From positions 1 through 39,675 of the forward strand of contig JAUZFQ010000101.1 in the NCBI GenBank assembly GCA_030838445.1: 39,675 nt of DNA. Direction: 5' to 3'. Origin of the DNA: Pyrinomonadaceae bacterium (GTDB taxonomy: Bacteria; Acidobacteriota; Blastocatellia; Pyrinomonadales; Pyrinomonadaceae). The notes beneath the pieces were generated by a model. It made no database searches. It saw only the letters and a program-made list of their open reading frames with translations, and was not told the origin of the DNA. Of the stretch, positions 8,142 to 16,543 are shown in pieces (the first letter of the stretch is position 1; each line of letters begins with the position of its first letter). A program made the position numbers and the translations under genes.

Positions 8142-8513
8142 TTAATCTCTTTTCGAGGGCTTGGATGTCGAGTTTGGCCGAGAGGTTTTCTTGCCTTTGG
8201 TTTCTTCGGCGGCGACGGGTTCGGATTTAGTCTCCGTGGCGGCGGTTTTGGTGTCGGCCGCGCCGCCGTCCGTCTTCGTCTCCGCCACGCTTACGGTCTT
8301 CGCGGCCGGTTCTTTGTCGCCGTCGCCCGTCTTCTTCTTGGCGTAGTCCGTCACGTACCAGCCGGAGCCTTTGAGTTGAAAACTGCTCGTTGACCACTCT
8401 TTCTCCAACTTCCCGCCGCAACTCTTGCAACGCTTCAAAGGCTTGTCCGTAATCTTCTGCATCACCTCGACGCGCGCGCCGCACTTCCGGCAACTGTATT
8501 CGTAAATCGGCAT
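8142..8513 (-). CDS. FmdB-family zinc-ribbon protein with low-complexity tail
   Basis: A 123-aa protein starting MPIYEYSCRKCG, the hallmark of the FmdB/CxxC_CXXC_SSSS family. Cys8/Cys11 and Cys29/Cys32 (CKSCG) form the zinc ribbon. The ATG is at 8513 with GGGAAG just upstream; the open frame runs further upstream to 8693 but that part is not protein-like. Residues ~70-123 are a Thr/Lys/Glu/Ala-rich repetitive tail ending in Lys/Ser-rich residues, a plausible nucleic-acid-binding or disordered extension. The function of the family is not well established (putative regulator). It is first in a two-gene unit with the VWFA gene. Confidence 0.85.
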   Translation of the reverse strand: MPIYEYSCRKCGARVEVMQKITDKPLKRCKSCGGKLEKEWSTSSFQLKGSGWYVTDYAKKKTGDGDKEPAAKTVSVAETKTDGGAADTKTAATETKSEPVAAEETKGKKTSRPNSTSKPSKRD

Positions 8514-8571
8514 AAATCTTCCCGTCGCCTCGACCGACAAAATTGAGTTTTGAAAATTTAAACTGCACGCG

Positions 8572-8600
8572 ATTATACGGAGCGCGCCAAAGGCACGCAA
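8572..8600 (-). promoter_or_regulatory. Sigma-70-type promoter for the FmdB-VWFA unit
   Basis: On the - strand, TTGCGT (8600-8595) and TATAAT (8577-8572) are separated by 17 bp. The start of transcription would be near 8565, about 50 bp before the FmdB ATG. Confidence 0.6.
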
Positions 8601-8680
8601 CCGCCTGCGCCGTTCGGGTGCGAGAACCGACGCGCGGCCGTTTATTGCGAGATGACGACAAAATAAATTTCCTTCCAACG

Positions 8681-8686
8681 TATAAT
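8681..8686 (+). promoter_or_regulatory. -10 box for the leader of the second lytic transglycosylase
   Basis: A perfect TATAAT lies 323 bp before the ATG at 9009. A -35 is not clear (GACAAA-like bases around 8657). If used, transcription would start near 8693 and give a leader of about 315 nt. Confidence 0.4.
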
Positions 8687-8739
8687 TTTGCACCCTTTCA
8701 ATACGCCGGAACCGTCCAACACCCTCAAAAACATCGCTC

Positions 8740-8990
8740 AGGATGAACGGTTACAGGGGCAAGCTTTATCCCCTCAGTAACTTGCGCCCGCGTGAATTAA
8801 ATACAGACAGATAAAGGACTTATTTGCATAAATTTCGTGCGCCCGAGCAACCGGCGGGGCGGTTTGTCCATCTTATCCCCGGTCTCGATTAACGCTCTTT
8901 GCAAATCGTTTCCACCATGCGTAGCCCCCAACCTTTGCACCGCATCAACGATGCAACCGATGGCGTCGAAGCCCCGGTTCGACCCTAGCT
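8740..8990 (+). ncRNA. Candidate structured 5' leader RNA of lytic transglycosylase
   Basis: The 495-bp gap before the gene at 9009 holds no credible ORF but many helices. GTTAC (8750-8754)/GTAAC (8777-8781) encloses GGGG (8756-8759)/CCCC (8770-8773). CGCGTGAA (8789-8796) pairs with TTCGTGCG (8834-8841, two G-U). AACCG (8849-8853) pairs with CGGTT (8860-8864), GCAT (8942-8945) with ATGC (8951-8954) and GTCGAA (8965-8970) with TTCGAC (8978-8983). The loop GCCCC (8971-8975) can pair with GGGGC (8856-8860), a possible pseudoknot. I could not match it to ydaO, GEMM, cobalamin or other classes I know. Confidence 0.4.
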
Positions 8991-9008
8991 CACATGGAGA
9001 ACGACTGA

Positions 9009-9629
9009 ATGCAGATTACCCGGCACGTCACTCATTTCCGCTCTTTTAAATTATCACTTTTAACGATCTTCGCCCTTTTCCTCGTCACCAATTTCACCAG
9101 CATCGGAACCAGAGTCTTCGCGCCGTCGGCCGCGGCCACGCTGCGCACCACGACGGAGAACTTCATCCCCACGGACATCCCCACGTCCGGCGACGCCCAA
9201 ATTGATCAAATGATCTTCCGCGCCGGTAAAGAGTACGGCGTTGACCCGCGCCTGATTCACGCCGTCGTCTTTCAGGAGTCGCGCTACAAAACCGACGCCG
9301 AGTCGCACGCGGGCGCGCAAGGTCTCATGCAGATGATGCCCGCCACAGCCGCGCGCTTCGCCGTCGAGGGCAAGACGGGCACGGAACAGAACGTCTACGC
9401 CGGGACGAAATTGCTGCGCTGGCTCTTGAAGCGTTTCGACGGCAACGTCGAACTCGCGCTCGCCGGTTACAACGCGGGCGAAGGCTCGGTTGACAAGTAC
9501 GACGGCATCCCGCCCTTCCCCGAGACGCAAAACTACGTCCGCAAGATCACCGCCAACTACGGCAAAACTTACCACCCCATCCTCGACCCCGCCGACGCCA
9601 ACATCTACTTCCAACTCGCCCAGAACTAA
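9009..9629 (+). CDS. Lytic transglycosylase, single SLT domain, exported
   Basis: A 206-aa protein. The ATG at 9009 has GGAG (8996-8999) 9 nt upstream. The N-terminus is an export signal or anchor (FKLSLLTIFALFLVTNF). The SLT domain fills residues ~65-185: VDPRLIHAVVFQESRYKTDA contains the catalytic Glu, followed by GAQGLMQMMPATAARF, ELALAGYNAGEGSVDKY and PFPETQNYVRKI, all standard family-1 motifs. It should cleave peptidoglycan glycan strands. Unlike the enzyme at 1324-3693 it lacks a TPR superhelix. The very long upstream leader is unusual for such a gene and suggests RNA-level control. The stop is followed within 25 bp by heptamer element H. Confidence 0.9.
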   Translation: MQITRHVTHFRSFKLSLLTIFALFLVTNFTSIGTRVFAPSAAATLRTTTENFIPTDIPTSGDAQIDQMIFRAGKEYGVDPRLIHAVVFQESRYKTDAESHAGAQGLMQMMPATAARFAVEGKTGTEQNVYAGTKLLRWLLKRFDGNVELALAGYNAGEGSVDKYDGIPPFPETQNYVRKITANYGKTYHPILDPADANIYFQLAQN

Positions 9630-9651
9630 ACCGCGGGTGCTAGCCGCTGCC

Positions 9652-9705
9652 GAACGATGAACGATGAACTGAAAGCTGTGGCCTTCAGTTCATCGTTCAT
9701 CGCTC
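9652..9705. repeat. Heptamer inverted-repeat element H (GAACGAT type)
   Basis: The 5' arm 9652-9673 is GAACGAT, GAACGAT, GAACTGA plus A (22 nt). The 3' arm 9684-9705 is its reverse complement with one mismatch. The apex is extended by inner pairs at 9674-9676/9681-9683 (GC next to a short TGTG loop). It lies between two + strand genes. Confidence 0.85.
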
Positions 9706-9839
9706 GTACTTCTATCGTTCCTACTTCATCCTTTAGTTTGTTATCATCTGCCCTTAACATCCCACTCGTTCGGGCGCGCGTTCGCCGCCGTTGAGGTGAC
9801 GCGCCCGTCGAGTCCGCAGGTTAAGGAGCAGCCGCGCCG

Positions 9840-11978
9840 TTGTCTTTGCAACCCACGCCCATCACGAGCCTCGAATCGCTCTCGCTCGAACGCAAGATCA
9901 AGATGCACGAGGCGCGCGAGGCGATCATCAACCGCCTCGCCCCGTCCATCCACACCAAGATTGACCTCGACAAATTCTTGCAGGCGGTCGTCAGCGAACT
10001 CGGACAGATGATGGACGTGGATCGCTGCGACGTGATCCAACTCGCCTCCGAAGGCGAACTGCGCATCAGCCACGAATGGCGCGCGAGCGAAGACATCCCT
10101 TCGAGCCTCGGCATGTCCGTGCCCGTAGACTTCCGCCAACTCGCCGGTCGCTTCAACCTCGCGCAGCCCATCCGCATTGACGATACCGCCGCGCCCGACC
10201 TCGATCCGAAAGTGAGTCTCCTGCCCGCGAGTCTCAACACGCGCTCGCTGCTCGTCGTGCCCGTCGTCTTGGCGGGCGACGTGCTCGGCCTCGTCGGCAT
10301 GCACACGGTGCGCGCGCCGCGCAAGTGGCTCGACGAAGAGGTCTCCTTCCTCCAATCCAACGCGCGCCAGATCGCGGTCGGCTACCAGTACGCGCGGCTC
10401 TACACGGATCAGCAGCGCGAGTCGCACCGCACGCGCGCGCTTCTTGAGATCGCCAACACCTTGAACGCGCGCTCGGACTTCAACGAGGTCACGTCGCTCG
10501 TCCTCGAACGCGCGCTCGCGCTCGTCGGCGCGGACTACTGCGCGCTCGGCGTGATGAACCCGACGGGCAAGGCCGTCAGTCTCGCCGCCTTCAAGGCCGC
10601 GCCGCACGCCGCCACCGAAGGCGTGCGCGGCCTCATCAAAGAGCACGGCCAGTCAATTGACATCACGGACTACCCCGCGATTCAAGAACTGTTTCGGGAA
10701 GGCAAGACGCTGCACGTCTTCGACACGACGCTGCCGCCGCCGATCCGCTTCGTCTTCAACGCCACGCTCGGCGGCCACGCCGCGCTCGTCGCGCCCGTCC
10801 ACGTCGGCGGGCAGACCTTCGGGTTGCTCGGCCTCGTCTGGAGCACGGCGCGCGAGAGTTTCGACGAACACGAGACCGCGCTTGTCGAAGGCATCGCCGA
10901 CCAACTCGGCACGGCCTTGGAGCGCGACCAACTCTCGGCGGAAGTGATGCGCTTGCGCACCGTCCTGCACCAACGCCGCGCCGAAGACCGCATCATCGGG
11001 CAAGCGCCCGCCATCCGCCGCGCCATCGAACTCGCCTTGAACGTCGCCGACACGCAGACCTCTGTCCTCGTGCAGGGCGAATCGGGCACGGGCAAAGAAC
11101 TGCTCGCCAACCTCATCCACTACAACTCGCGCAGCAAGGATCGCGCCTACATCAAACTCAACTGCGGCGCGATCCCCGAGACGCTCCTCGAATCGGAACT
11201 CTTCGGCCACGAGCGCGGCGCGTTCACCGACGCACGTGCGCGCCGCCGCGGCAAGTTTGAAGAGGCCGACGGCGGCACGCTCTTTCTCGACGAGATCGGC
11301 GAGATGAGTCTGTCGGCGCAGGTGCGCCTCTTGCGCGTCTTGCAGGACGGCGAGTTCACGCGCGTCGGCGGCAACGAAGTGATCAAGGCGGACGTGCGCG
11401 TCATCGCCGCCTCGAACGTCGACCTCGAACGCGCGGTCGAAGGGGGCACGTTCCGGCGCGATCTCTACTACCGTCTCTCGGTCTTCCCCATCCGCCTGCC
11501 GCCCTTGCGCGAGCGCGCCGAAGACGTGCACCCGCTCGTCATTCATTTCCTCGAACACTACAAGCAGAAGACCGGCCGCTACATCTCCGGCATCTCGAAG
11601 GATGCCCTCGCCGCCCTCACCGGCTACGACTGGCCGGGCAACGTCCGCGAGTTGGAGAACGCCGTCGAGCGTGCCGTGATCATCGCTTCGGGTCGCCAGA
11701 TCGAACTCGACGATCTGCCGGAAGCCATCGGCCGCCCGCTCGTCGAAGCGCGCGCGCTCACACGCAGCGAGCGCACGCGCGCCTCGGCCGAAGGCCGTCA
11801 CATCACGCTCGAACTCGACGTGCCCTCCACGCTCGAAGAGATCGAACGCCGCGCCATCGAAGCCACGCTCGACTACACCGGCGGCGACAAAACCCGCACC
11901 GCACGCACCCTCGGCATCGGCCGCAAAACCCTCTACCGCAAACTGCTCGGCTACCAGAACGACGACCCGGCCGCGTAG
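9840..11978 (+). CDS. Sigma-54-dependent activator: GAF-GAF-AAA+-Fis HTH
   Basis: A 712-aa transcription activator. TTG at 9840 is the first possible start: an in-frame TAA lies at 9822 and AAGGAG at 9823-9828, 11 nt away. Two GAF-type sensor domains occupy about 40-185 and 200-360. The AAA+ domain has Walker A GESGTGKE (413-420), the sigma-54 contact loop GAFTDA (460-465, usually GAFTGA), Walker B FLDEIGE (482-488), the arginine-finger segment RRDLYYRL (539-546) and the WPGNVREL motif (598-605). The Fis-type HTH is at ~670-703 (GGDKTRTARTLGIGRKTLYR). It should bind an enhancer and use ATP to open sigma-54 promoters in response to a small ligand; the ligand and targets are not visible. Confidence 0.95.
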   Translation: MSLQPTPITSLESLSLERKIKMHEAREAIINRLAPSIHTKIDLDKFLQAVVSELGQMMDVDRCDVIQLASEGELRISHEWRASEDIPSSLGMSVPVDFRQLAGRFNLAQPIRIDDTAAPDLDPKVSLLPASLNTRSLLVVPVVLAGDVLGLVGMHTVRAPRKWLDEEVSFLQSNARQIAVGYQYARLYTDQQRESHRTRALLEIANTLNARSDFNEVTSLVLERALALVGADYCALGVMNPTGKAVSLAAFKAAPHAATEGVRGLIKEHGQSIDITDYPAIQELFREGKTLHVFDTTLPPPIRFVFNATLGGHAALVAPVHVGGQTFGLLGLVWSTARESFDEHETALVEGIADQLGTALERDQLSAEVMRLRTVLHQRRAEDRIIGQAPAIRRAIELALNVADTQTSVLVQGESGTGKELLANLIHYNSRSKDRAYIKLNCGAIPETLLESELFGHERGAFTDARARRRGKFEEADGGTLFLDEIGEMSLSAQVRLLRVLQDGEFTRVGGNEVIKADVRVIAASNVDLERAVEGGTFRRDLYYRLSVFPIRLPPLRERAEDVHPLVIHFLEHYKQKTGRYISGISKDALAALTGYDWPGNVRELENAVERAVIIASGRQIELDDLPEAIGRPLVEARALTRSERTRASAEGRHITLELDVPSTLEEIERRAIEATLDYTGGDKTRTARTLGIGRKTLYRKLLGYQNDDPAA

Positions 11979-12038
11979 CCACAAGAAGCGACGACGGTTT
12001 CCGCCGGGGTCGCAGGCGCAGCGCGGGCGCATTTAGTA

Positions 12039-12066
12039 TTGACGCCTCACCTGCCATGAATATAAT
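12039..12066 (+). promoter_or_regulatory. Sigma-70-type promoter for the patatin gene
   Basis: TTGACG (12039-12044), 16 bp, TATAAT (12061-12066): the best consensus promoter in the window. Transcription would begin near 12073, about 135 bp before the preferred ATG at 12209. Confidence 0.7.
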
Positions 12067-12208
12067 CGGGGCGTCTCTCGTGTCCGCATCCGTAAACGCC
12101 GTTCTTTCGTGATCCTCACGAAATACTTTTCACTTCACTGATCGTGCCCGGCATCGCCGCATGCCAGTCGCCGCCGCCGTAATCAAAGTTGCAGGAGACT
12201 CCCACCGC

Positions 12209-15200
12209 ATGACAACTGAAGCCCGCCGCGCCGTCGAGTCTGCCCCCGCGCAGACGACTGACGAACATCTCAAACTCTCTCAGGTGTTGGCAGATGAGTT
12301 TAAAAAACTACATCAAGAGTTTGAATTTGAATTTGTGCCGCCGGTCACGCCCCCGAAGAATGCGGTGGAGGAAAAGAAGGAGGAGGACAGGCGGCGCAAG
12401 GAAATCTACGACACGATCCACGGCCTCAAGCTCGAACTCGAAGAGAAGCACTGGGCGCTCTGCTTGTCCGGGGGCGGCATCCGCAGCGCCACCTTCTGCC
12501 TCGGCGTCCTACAGGGACTCGCGAGTCGCCAGTTGCTTGAACGGTTCGACTACCTCTCGACCGTTTCCGGCGGCGGCTATATCGGCAGTTGGCTCACCGC
12601 TTGGATACACCGCGAAGGAATCACGAAGGTGAACGAGGCGCTGGCGAAAAATCAGAACCTCGAACTCCCGCCAGAGCACGCACAGATCAGCCACCTGCGC
12701 GCCTACAGCAACTACCTCAGTCCGAAGATCGGACTCTTTTCCGTGGACACGTGGACGCTCATCGCCATCTACTTGCGCAACCTGTTTCTCAACTGGCTCG
12801 TGTTCATCCCGCTGCTCATGGCGGTGCTGCTCGTCCCCAGAATTTACGTCGCGCTCATTCTCCGCAACTCCGGCTTCCATCTCGGCGTGTCCGATTATTT
12901 CGACGCGGGCGCGCGTTATTACTTTTCCTCCATCTTCCAGACTCGCATTCTCTTGTTCACGGGGATCGTTCTCGGCGCGGCCGCGCTCGCCTACATCACT
13001 TCGCACCGCCCCAGTCTCAGAAAGCCTTTCAAGCCGCCGGGCGGCATCGCCACCCCTCCCGGCGACGCGAAGGAGATCGTCGAGGAGACGGACAAAGCCC
13101 CCGACGATCCGGACAATCAACGAAACTTCCTGCGACTGTGCATGCAGCCTCTGGCGTTGGCGATCTTGCTGTTGACGCTTGGGCGCGCGTGGTATCTCAG
13201 CATGGGACAGTCCCTTAACTTGTGGCACTTCGCCGCGGGCGGCGCGGCGCTGCACGGGCTGGCGTGGGTGATCACAAACGTGGCGGTCGCCGCCTTTTTC
13301 GGCAAGAGAGTATTGCGCGACTACTGGCGCGATGACAGGCCAAGGCTGCTCTGGAAGTCGAGGCTGATCGAACTGTCGGTCTTCGTCTTGACGGGCGCAC
13401 TGGGCGGGCTGCTGCTGTGGCTGTTATCAATACCGGAAAAAATCAATCACTACACTCCGAAAGAAAACCCGGAGATGTACGCCTGCTTCGACGGCCCGCA
13501 ACTCCTGCTGGTGGTTCTCTTCATGGGGATTCTTGCCATCGGGCTGGGCGGTCGTGCCGTGACGACCGACGAAGACCGCGAGTGGTGGGCGCGTGCGGGC
13601 GCGTGGGTGTTGATCGTGGCCGTGCTCTGGGCAGCCCTCAACTGGCTCGTGCTCTACGGCCCGACGCTGCCGATGGACATCTGGCTGAAGGAAGTACGCA
13701 AGGCCGCGACGGGCGGACAGAACGACTCGCTAAGCACGACCTTCGTCAAGGGGCTGTTGATCCCTTTCGGCATCATCTCCGGCTTCGTCACGATCCTGTT
13801 CGGGGTCAGCGCGAAGACGCCCGCCAACGAACGGCAGGCGGAGAAAGCCGGGTGGCTCACCACCGTGATGGATTACGCGGTGAAACTGGCCGCGCCGGTC
13901 TTCGTCCTGACGCTCGTCGTCGGCCTGTCGCTGCTCACAGACCTGCTGATCCTGCTCATCAAGAAAGTGCCCGAATGGTATCGCTTGACGAGCACCGACG
14001 AATGGAAGACCAAAGTGTTCCCCCCCTTAAGTCACCACGCCGTCGTCGCCGACTCGTCACTCCTGTTTCTCTTCTGCTTGTGCGGAGCGTTGGCGCTGAT
14101 CACCGTCCTGATGGCGCGTTGCATCAACATCAACGAATTCTCCCTCCATTCGATGTACCGCAACCGCCTCATCAGGGCGTATCTGGGGGCGTCCAGAAAA
14201 CGCACGGCGAACCGCTTCACGGGCTTCGACCCGGCCGACGACCTCCGCATGTTTGAGTTATGGCCGAACGAGAGCGCGCCGCCGCCCGACAAGAAACCAC
14301 GCGACCCGGGCGCGGGCAGGCCGCTCCACATCGTGAACATGACTTGGAATCTCGTGCAGGGGAAAAACCTCGCGTGGCAACACAGGAAGGCGGCGACCTT
14401 CACCGTCTCGCCGCTCCACTGCGGCAGCTACCTCTACGGCTACCGGCGCTCGGAGTTGTACGGCGGCAAGCACCCCGAATCAATCTCGCTCGGCACAGCC
14501 TTCACCATCTCAGGCGCGGCCGCGAGTCCCAACATGGGCTACTATTCTTCGTCGGCCGTCACCTTTCTGATGACGCTCTTCAACGCGCGGCTCGGCTGGT
14601 GGCTCGGCAACCCGCGCAAGGAGTTGTACCGGAAGTCGGGGCCGACGCGGGCGCTCAAGCCGATGGTTGACGAGGCTTTGGGCAAGACGGTCGAAGACAA
14701 AGACTACATCTACCTGTCCGACGGCGGGCATTTTGAAAACCTCGGCCTCTACGAGATGGTGCTGCGCCGCTGTCACACGATCTTCGTGATAGATGCGAGC
14801 AGCGATCCGGATCATAAGTTCGAGAATCTGGGGAACGCCATCCGCAGAATCCGCGTAGACCTCGGCGTGCCTATCGAAATTCAGGACATCGTTGACTACT
14901 CGAAAGATAAAGACGTCTCCAAACATTACTGCGCCATCGGCGGCATCCACTACACGAAGGTGGACGAGTCCGCAGGAGTCGCCGACGGGATTTTGATCTA
15001 CATCAAGCCGCGGCTCGCGACGAAAGAGCCGCCCGACGTTTTAAACTACTCGAAAGCCAATCTCAAATTTCCACACGAATCAATCAGCGATCAGTTTTTC
15101 AGCGAGCAGCAGTTCGAGAGTTACCGCATGCTCGGCCTGCACGCGATTGAGCAGATATTTCATGAAGCCTTGCCGCCGGATTGGAAGAGTAGCGGTCTGG

Positions 15201-15706
15201 AAAAGTACATCGGAGACTATGTGAAAGGCTCTCAAAACAGTCAGCCAAACAAAACGGAGGAGTTGATGATAAAGGCACAGACGCTGGCATACACACAGTA
15301 TCTTGACGGCTTACCCGCCGAACGGCGCGCGGAAGTAGAGCGCGTGTGGGGCATGGTGCGGAAGCACGTGCGCGCAGGGTTCGCAGAGGAGATCGGCGCG
15401 AAGTATTTGAGTTTCAAGGCGGGCGACGAGTGGCTGGTCGCGCTGGCGAACCAGAAGAACTACATCAGCCTGTACCTGATCCCGCTCTACATGTTTCCAG
15501 AGGTGAAGGCGAAGTTCGACGCCGCCGCCTCGAAGAAATTGAAGTGCGGAAAGGGTTGCATCAATTTTCTACGCGCCGAAGAGTTGCCGCTCGAAACGCT
15601 CGGCGAGATCGTGGGCGGCTACGAGGCCGGGGACTACGCGGAACGCATGCGCCGGATTCGCAGCGCCAAAAGGCCGCCGCGGAAGAAGGCCACGGGTAAA
15701 GATTGA
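12209..15706 (+). CDS. Patatin-like phospholipase with a large multi-spanning membrane insert
   Basis: A 1165-aa protein from ATG 12209, which has AGGAGA (12193-12198) upstream; an in-frame ATG at 12161 has no SD. Residues ~80-135 carry the patatin oxyanion stretch SGGGIRSATFCLGVLQGL and the nucleophile loop YLSTVSGGGYIGSW (Ser about 120). The catalytic Asp is far away in YLSDGGHFENLGLYEMV (about D838). Between them lie roughly ten hydrophobic segments (about 170-640), for example NWLVFIPLLMAVLLVPRIYV and FVLTLVVGLSLLTDLLILLI. The patatin fold is thus split by a membrane domain. The C-terminal ~300 residues are soluble. It probably hydrolyses acyl esters of membrane lipids; the substrate is unknown. 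Good promoter upstream; apparently monocistronic. Confidence 0.85.
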   Translation: MTTEARRAVESAPAQTTDEHLKLSQVLADEFKKLHQEFEFEFVPPVTPPKNAVEEKKEEDRRRKEIYDTIHGLKLELEEKHWALCLSGGGIRSATFCLGVLQGLASRQLLERFDYLSTVSGGGYIGSWLTAWIHREGITKVNEALAKNQNLELPPEHAQISHLRAYSNYLSPKIGLFSVDTWTLIAIYLRNLFLNWLVFIPLLMAVLLVPRIYVALILRNSGFHLGVSDYFDAGARYYFSSIFQTRILLFTGIVLGAAALAYITSHRPSLRKPFKPPGGIATPPGDAKEIVEETDKAPDDPDNQRNFLRLCMQPLALAILLLTLGRAWYLSMGQSLNLWHFAAGGAALHGLAWVITNVAVAAFFGKRVLRDYWRDDRPRLLWKSRLIELSVFVLTGALGGLLLWLLSIPEKINHYTPKENPEMYACFDGPQLLLVVLFMGILAIGLGGRAVTTDEDREWWARAGAWVLIVAVLWAALNWLVLYGPTLPMDIWLKEVRKAATGGQNDSLSTTFVKGLLIPFGIISGFVTILFGVSAKTPANERQAEKAGWLTTVMDYAVKLAAPVFVLTLVVGLSLLTDLLILLIKKVPEWYRLTSTDEWKTKVFPPLSHHAVVADSSLLFLFCLCGALALITVLMARCININEFSLHSMYRNRLIRAYLGASRKRTANRFTGFDPADDLRMFELWPNESAPPPDKKPRDPGAGRPLHIVNMTWNLVQGKNLAWQHRKAATFTVSPLHCGSYLYGYRRSELYGGKHPESISLGTAFTISGAAASPNMGYYSSSAVTFLMTLFNARLGWWLGNPRKELYRKSGPTRALKPMVDEALGKTVEDKDYIYLSDGGHFENLGLYEMVLRRCHTIFVIDASSDPDHKFENLGNAIRRIRVDLGVPIEIQDIVDYSKDKDVSKHYCAIGGIHYTKVDESAGVADGILIYIKPRLATKEPPDVLNYSKANLKFPHESISDQFFSEQQFESYRMLGLHAIEQIFHEALPPDWKSSGLEKYIGDYVKGSQNSQPNKTEELMIKAQTLAYTQYLDGLPAERRAEVERVWGMVRKHVRAGFAEEIGAKYLSFKAGDEWLVALANQKNYISLYLIPLYMFPEVKAKFDAAASKKLKCGKGCINFLRAEELPLETLGEIVGGYEAGDYAERMRRIRSAKRPPRKKATGKD

Positions 15707-15737
15707 GACGGCGGCGAGCCGGGGCGTGGAAGAACAT

Positions 15738-15815
15738 GACGAGCCGGTGTTGACAAGTCAATGAGTGAACGTTGGCTCGTCAACACCGACTCATTAACGT
15801 TGTTGCGTCAACGTT
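15738..15815 (+). repeat. Interleaved inverted repeats, possible pseudoknot
   Basis: CGGTGTTGAC (15745-15754) pairs perfectly with GTCAACACCG (15779-15788), and AATGAGT (15760-15766) with ACTCATT (15789-15795), in A-B-A'-B' order as in an H-type pseudoknot. An alternative 8-bp helix is GACGAGCC (15738-15745)/GGCTCGTC (15774-15781). A third hairpin, AACGTTG (15796-15802)/CAACGTT (15809-15815), follows. It occupies the 154-bp gap before the DoxX-like gene. Confidence 0.55.
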
Positions 15816-15860
15816 GATGAGGCTGTGTTAATGATCGCCCGGCAACCGCGTTAGGTAGAT

Positions 15861-16298
15861 ATGGAGAGAGGGACTTCCGCGCTGGATCGCGCGCACGCGA
15901 GGGTGAGACGGAACAGGTGGCTGCGCGTGTTCACCGTCGTCACCAGAATACTTCTCGCGCTCGGCTTCACTCCGTCGGGCATCACCAAGGTGCTCGGCAA
16001 CCGCTTCACCATTCTGGGCGTTGACAACCCCGTCGGCTTCTTTTTCGAGGCGATGTACCGCACGGGTTTCTACTGGCGATTCCTCGGCCTGTGCCAACTG
16101 GCCGCCGCGCTCCTCTTGCTCATCCCCCGCACGGCCACCATCGGCGCGCTCGTCTACTTCCCGCTCATCCTCAACATTTTCGTCATCACGGTCGCGCTCC
16201 ACTTTCAAGGCACGCCCGTCATCACCGGCCTCATGCTGCTGGCGAACATCTATCTCCTGTGCTGGGACTACGACAAGTTAAAACATCTCATCAAGTGA
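15861..16298 (+). CDS. DoxX-like integral membrane protein
   Basis: A 145-aa protein with four likely membrane helices: about 21-43 ([20 protein letters not shown]), 72-88 ([18 protein letters not shown]), 92-112 ([20 protein letters not shown]) and 117-137 ([19 protein letters not shown]). The first helix followed by SGITKVLG and the overall layout fit the DoxX/DoxX-like family, often linked to redox or membrane-quinone functions, but no catalytic residue is evident. ATG 15861 is the first start; the SD is weak (GGTAGATATGG context). The gene before it is unrelated and separated by the structured 15738-15815 region. Confidence 0.65.
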   Translation: MERGTSALDRAHARVRRNRWLRVFTVVTRILLALGFTPSGITKVLGNRFTILGVDNPVGFFFEAMYRTGFYWRFLGLCQLAAALLLLIPRTATIGALVYFPLILNIFVITVALHFQGTPVITGLMLLANIYLLCWDYDKLKHLIK

Positions 16299-16543
16299 CG
16301 CGCGCGCCGCGAGCAAACTCTCTCGGCCAGACGCTCGCCATCGTGCTCGTGATTTACTACCGGCGAAAGCTCAATCGGGGTGATTTATCTTCGTCTTAAC
16401 CTCCGCTTAACATAAGCGTTTCTTGCGCGGCTTCGCGCCTGTTTGTTATAGTTTTTGCGCGGGCGGACAATCGTTGAGTTTTTCGGACAACAACGGTCGG
16501 GGCTGGCGACCCGCGCCCCGACCCGGAGAAAGAGGTGATGCGG
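16299..16543. other. 245-bp intergenic stretch before the YtxH-like gene
   Basis: No ORF is credible here. It holds a small hairpin CGCTTA (16404-16409)/TAAGCG (16413-16418) followed by TTTCTT, possibly a weak terminator for the DoxX-like gene. The promoter at 16423-16452 and a long untranslated leader to 16543 make up the rest. Confidence 0.4.
16423..16452 (+). promoter_or_regulatory. Sigma-70-type promoter for the YtxH-like gene
   Basis: TTGCGC (16423-16428), 18 bp, TATAGT (16447-16452), with the TG of an extended -10 element just upstream (TGTTATAGT). Confidence 0.5.

Noticed and set aside
8740-8990. ydaO (c-di-AMP), GEMM (c-di-GMP) or cobalamin riboswitch
   Set aside because: The conserved sequence blocks I remember for these classes are not present; kept only as an unassigned structured leader.
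8837-9049. 70-codon + strand frame in the leader before the transglycosylase
   Set aside because: No SD, no domain, overlaps the real ATG in another frame; the region looks structured instead.
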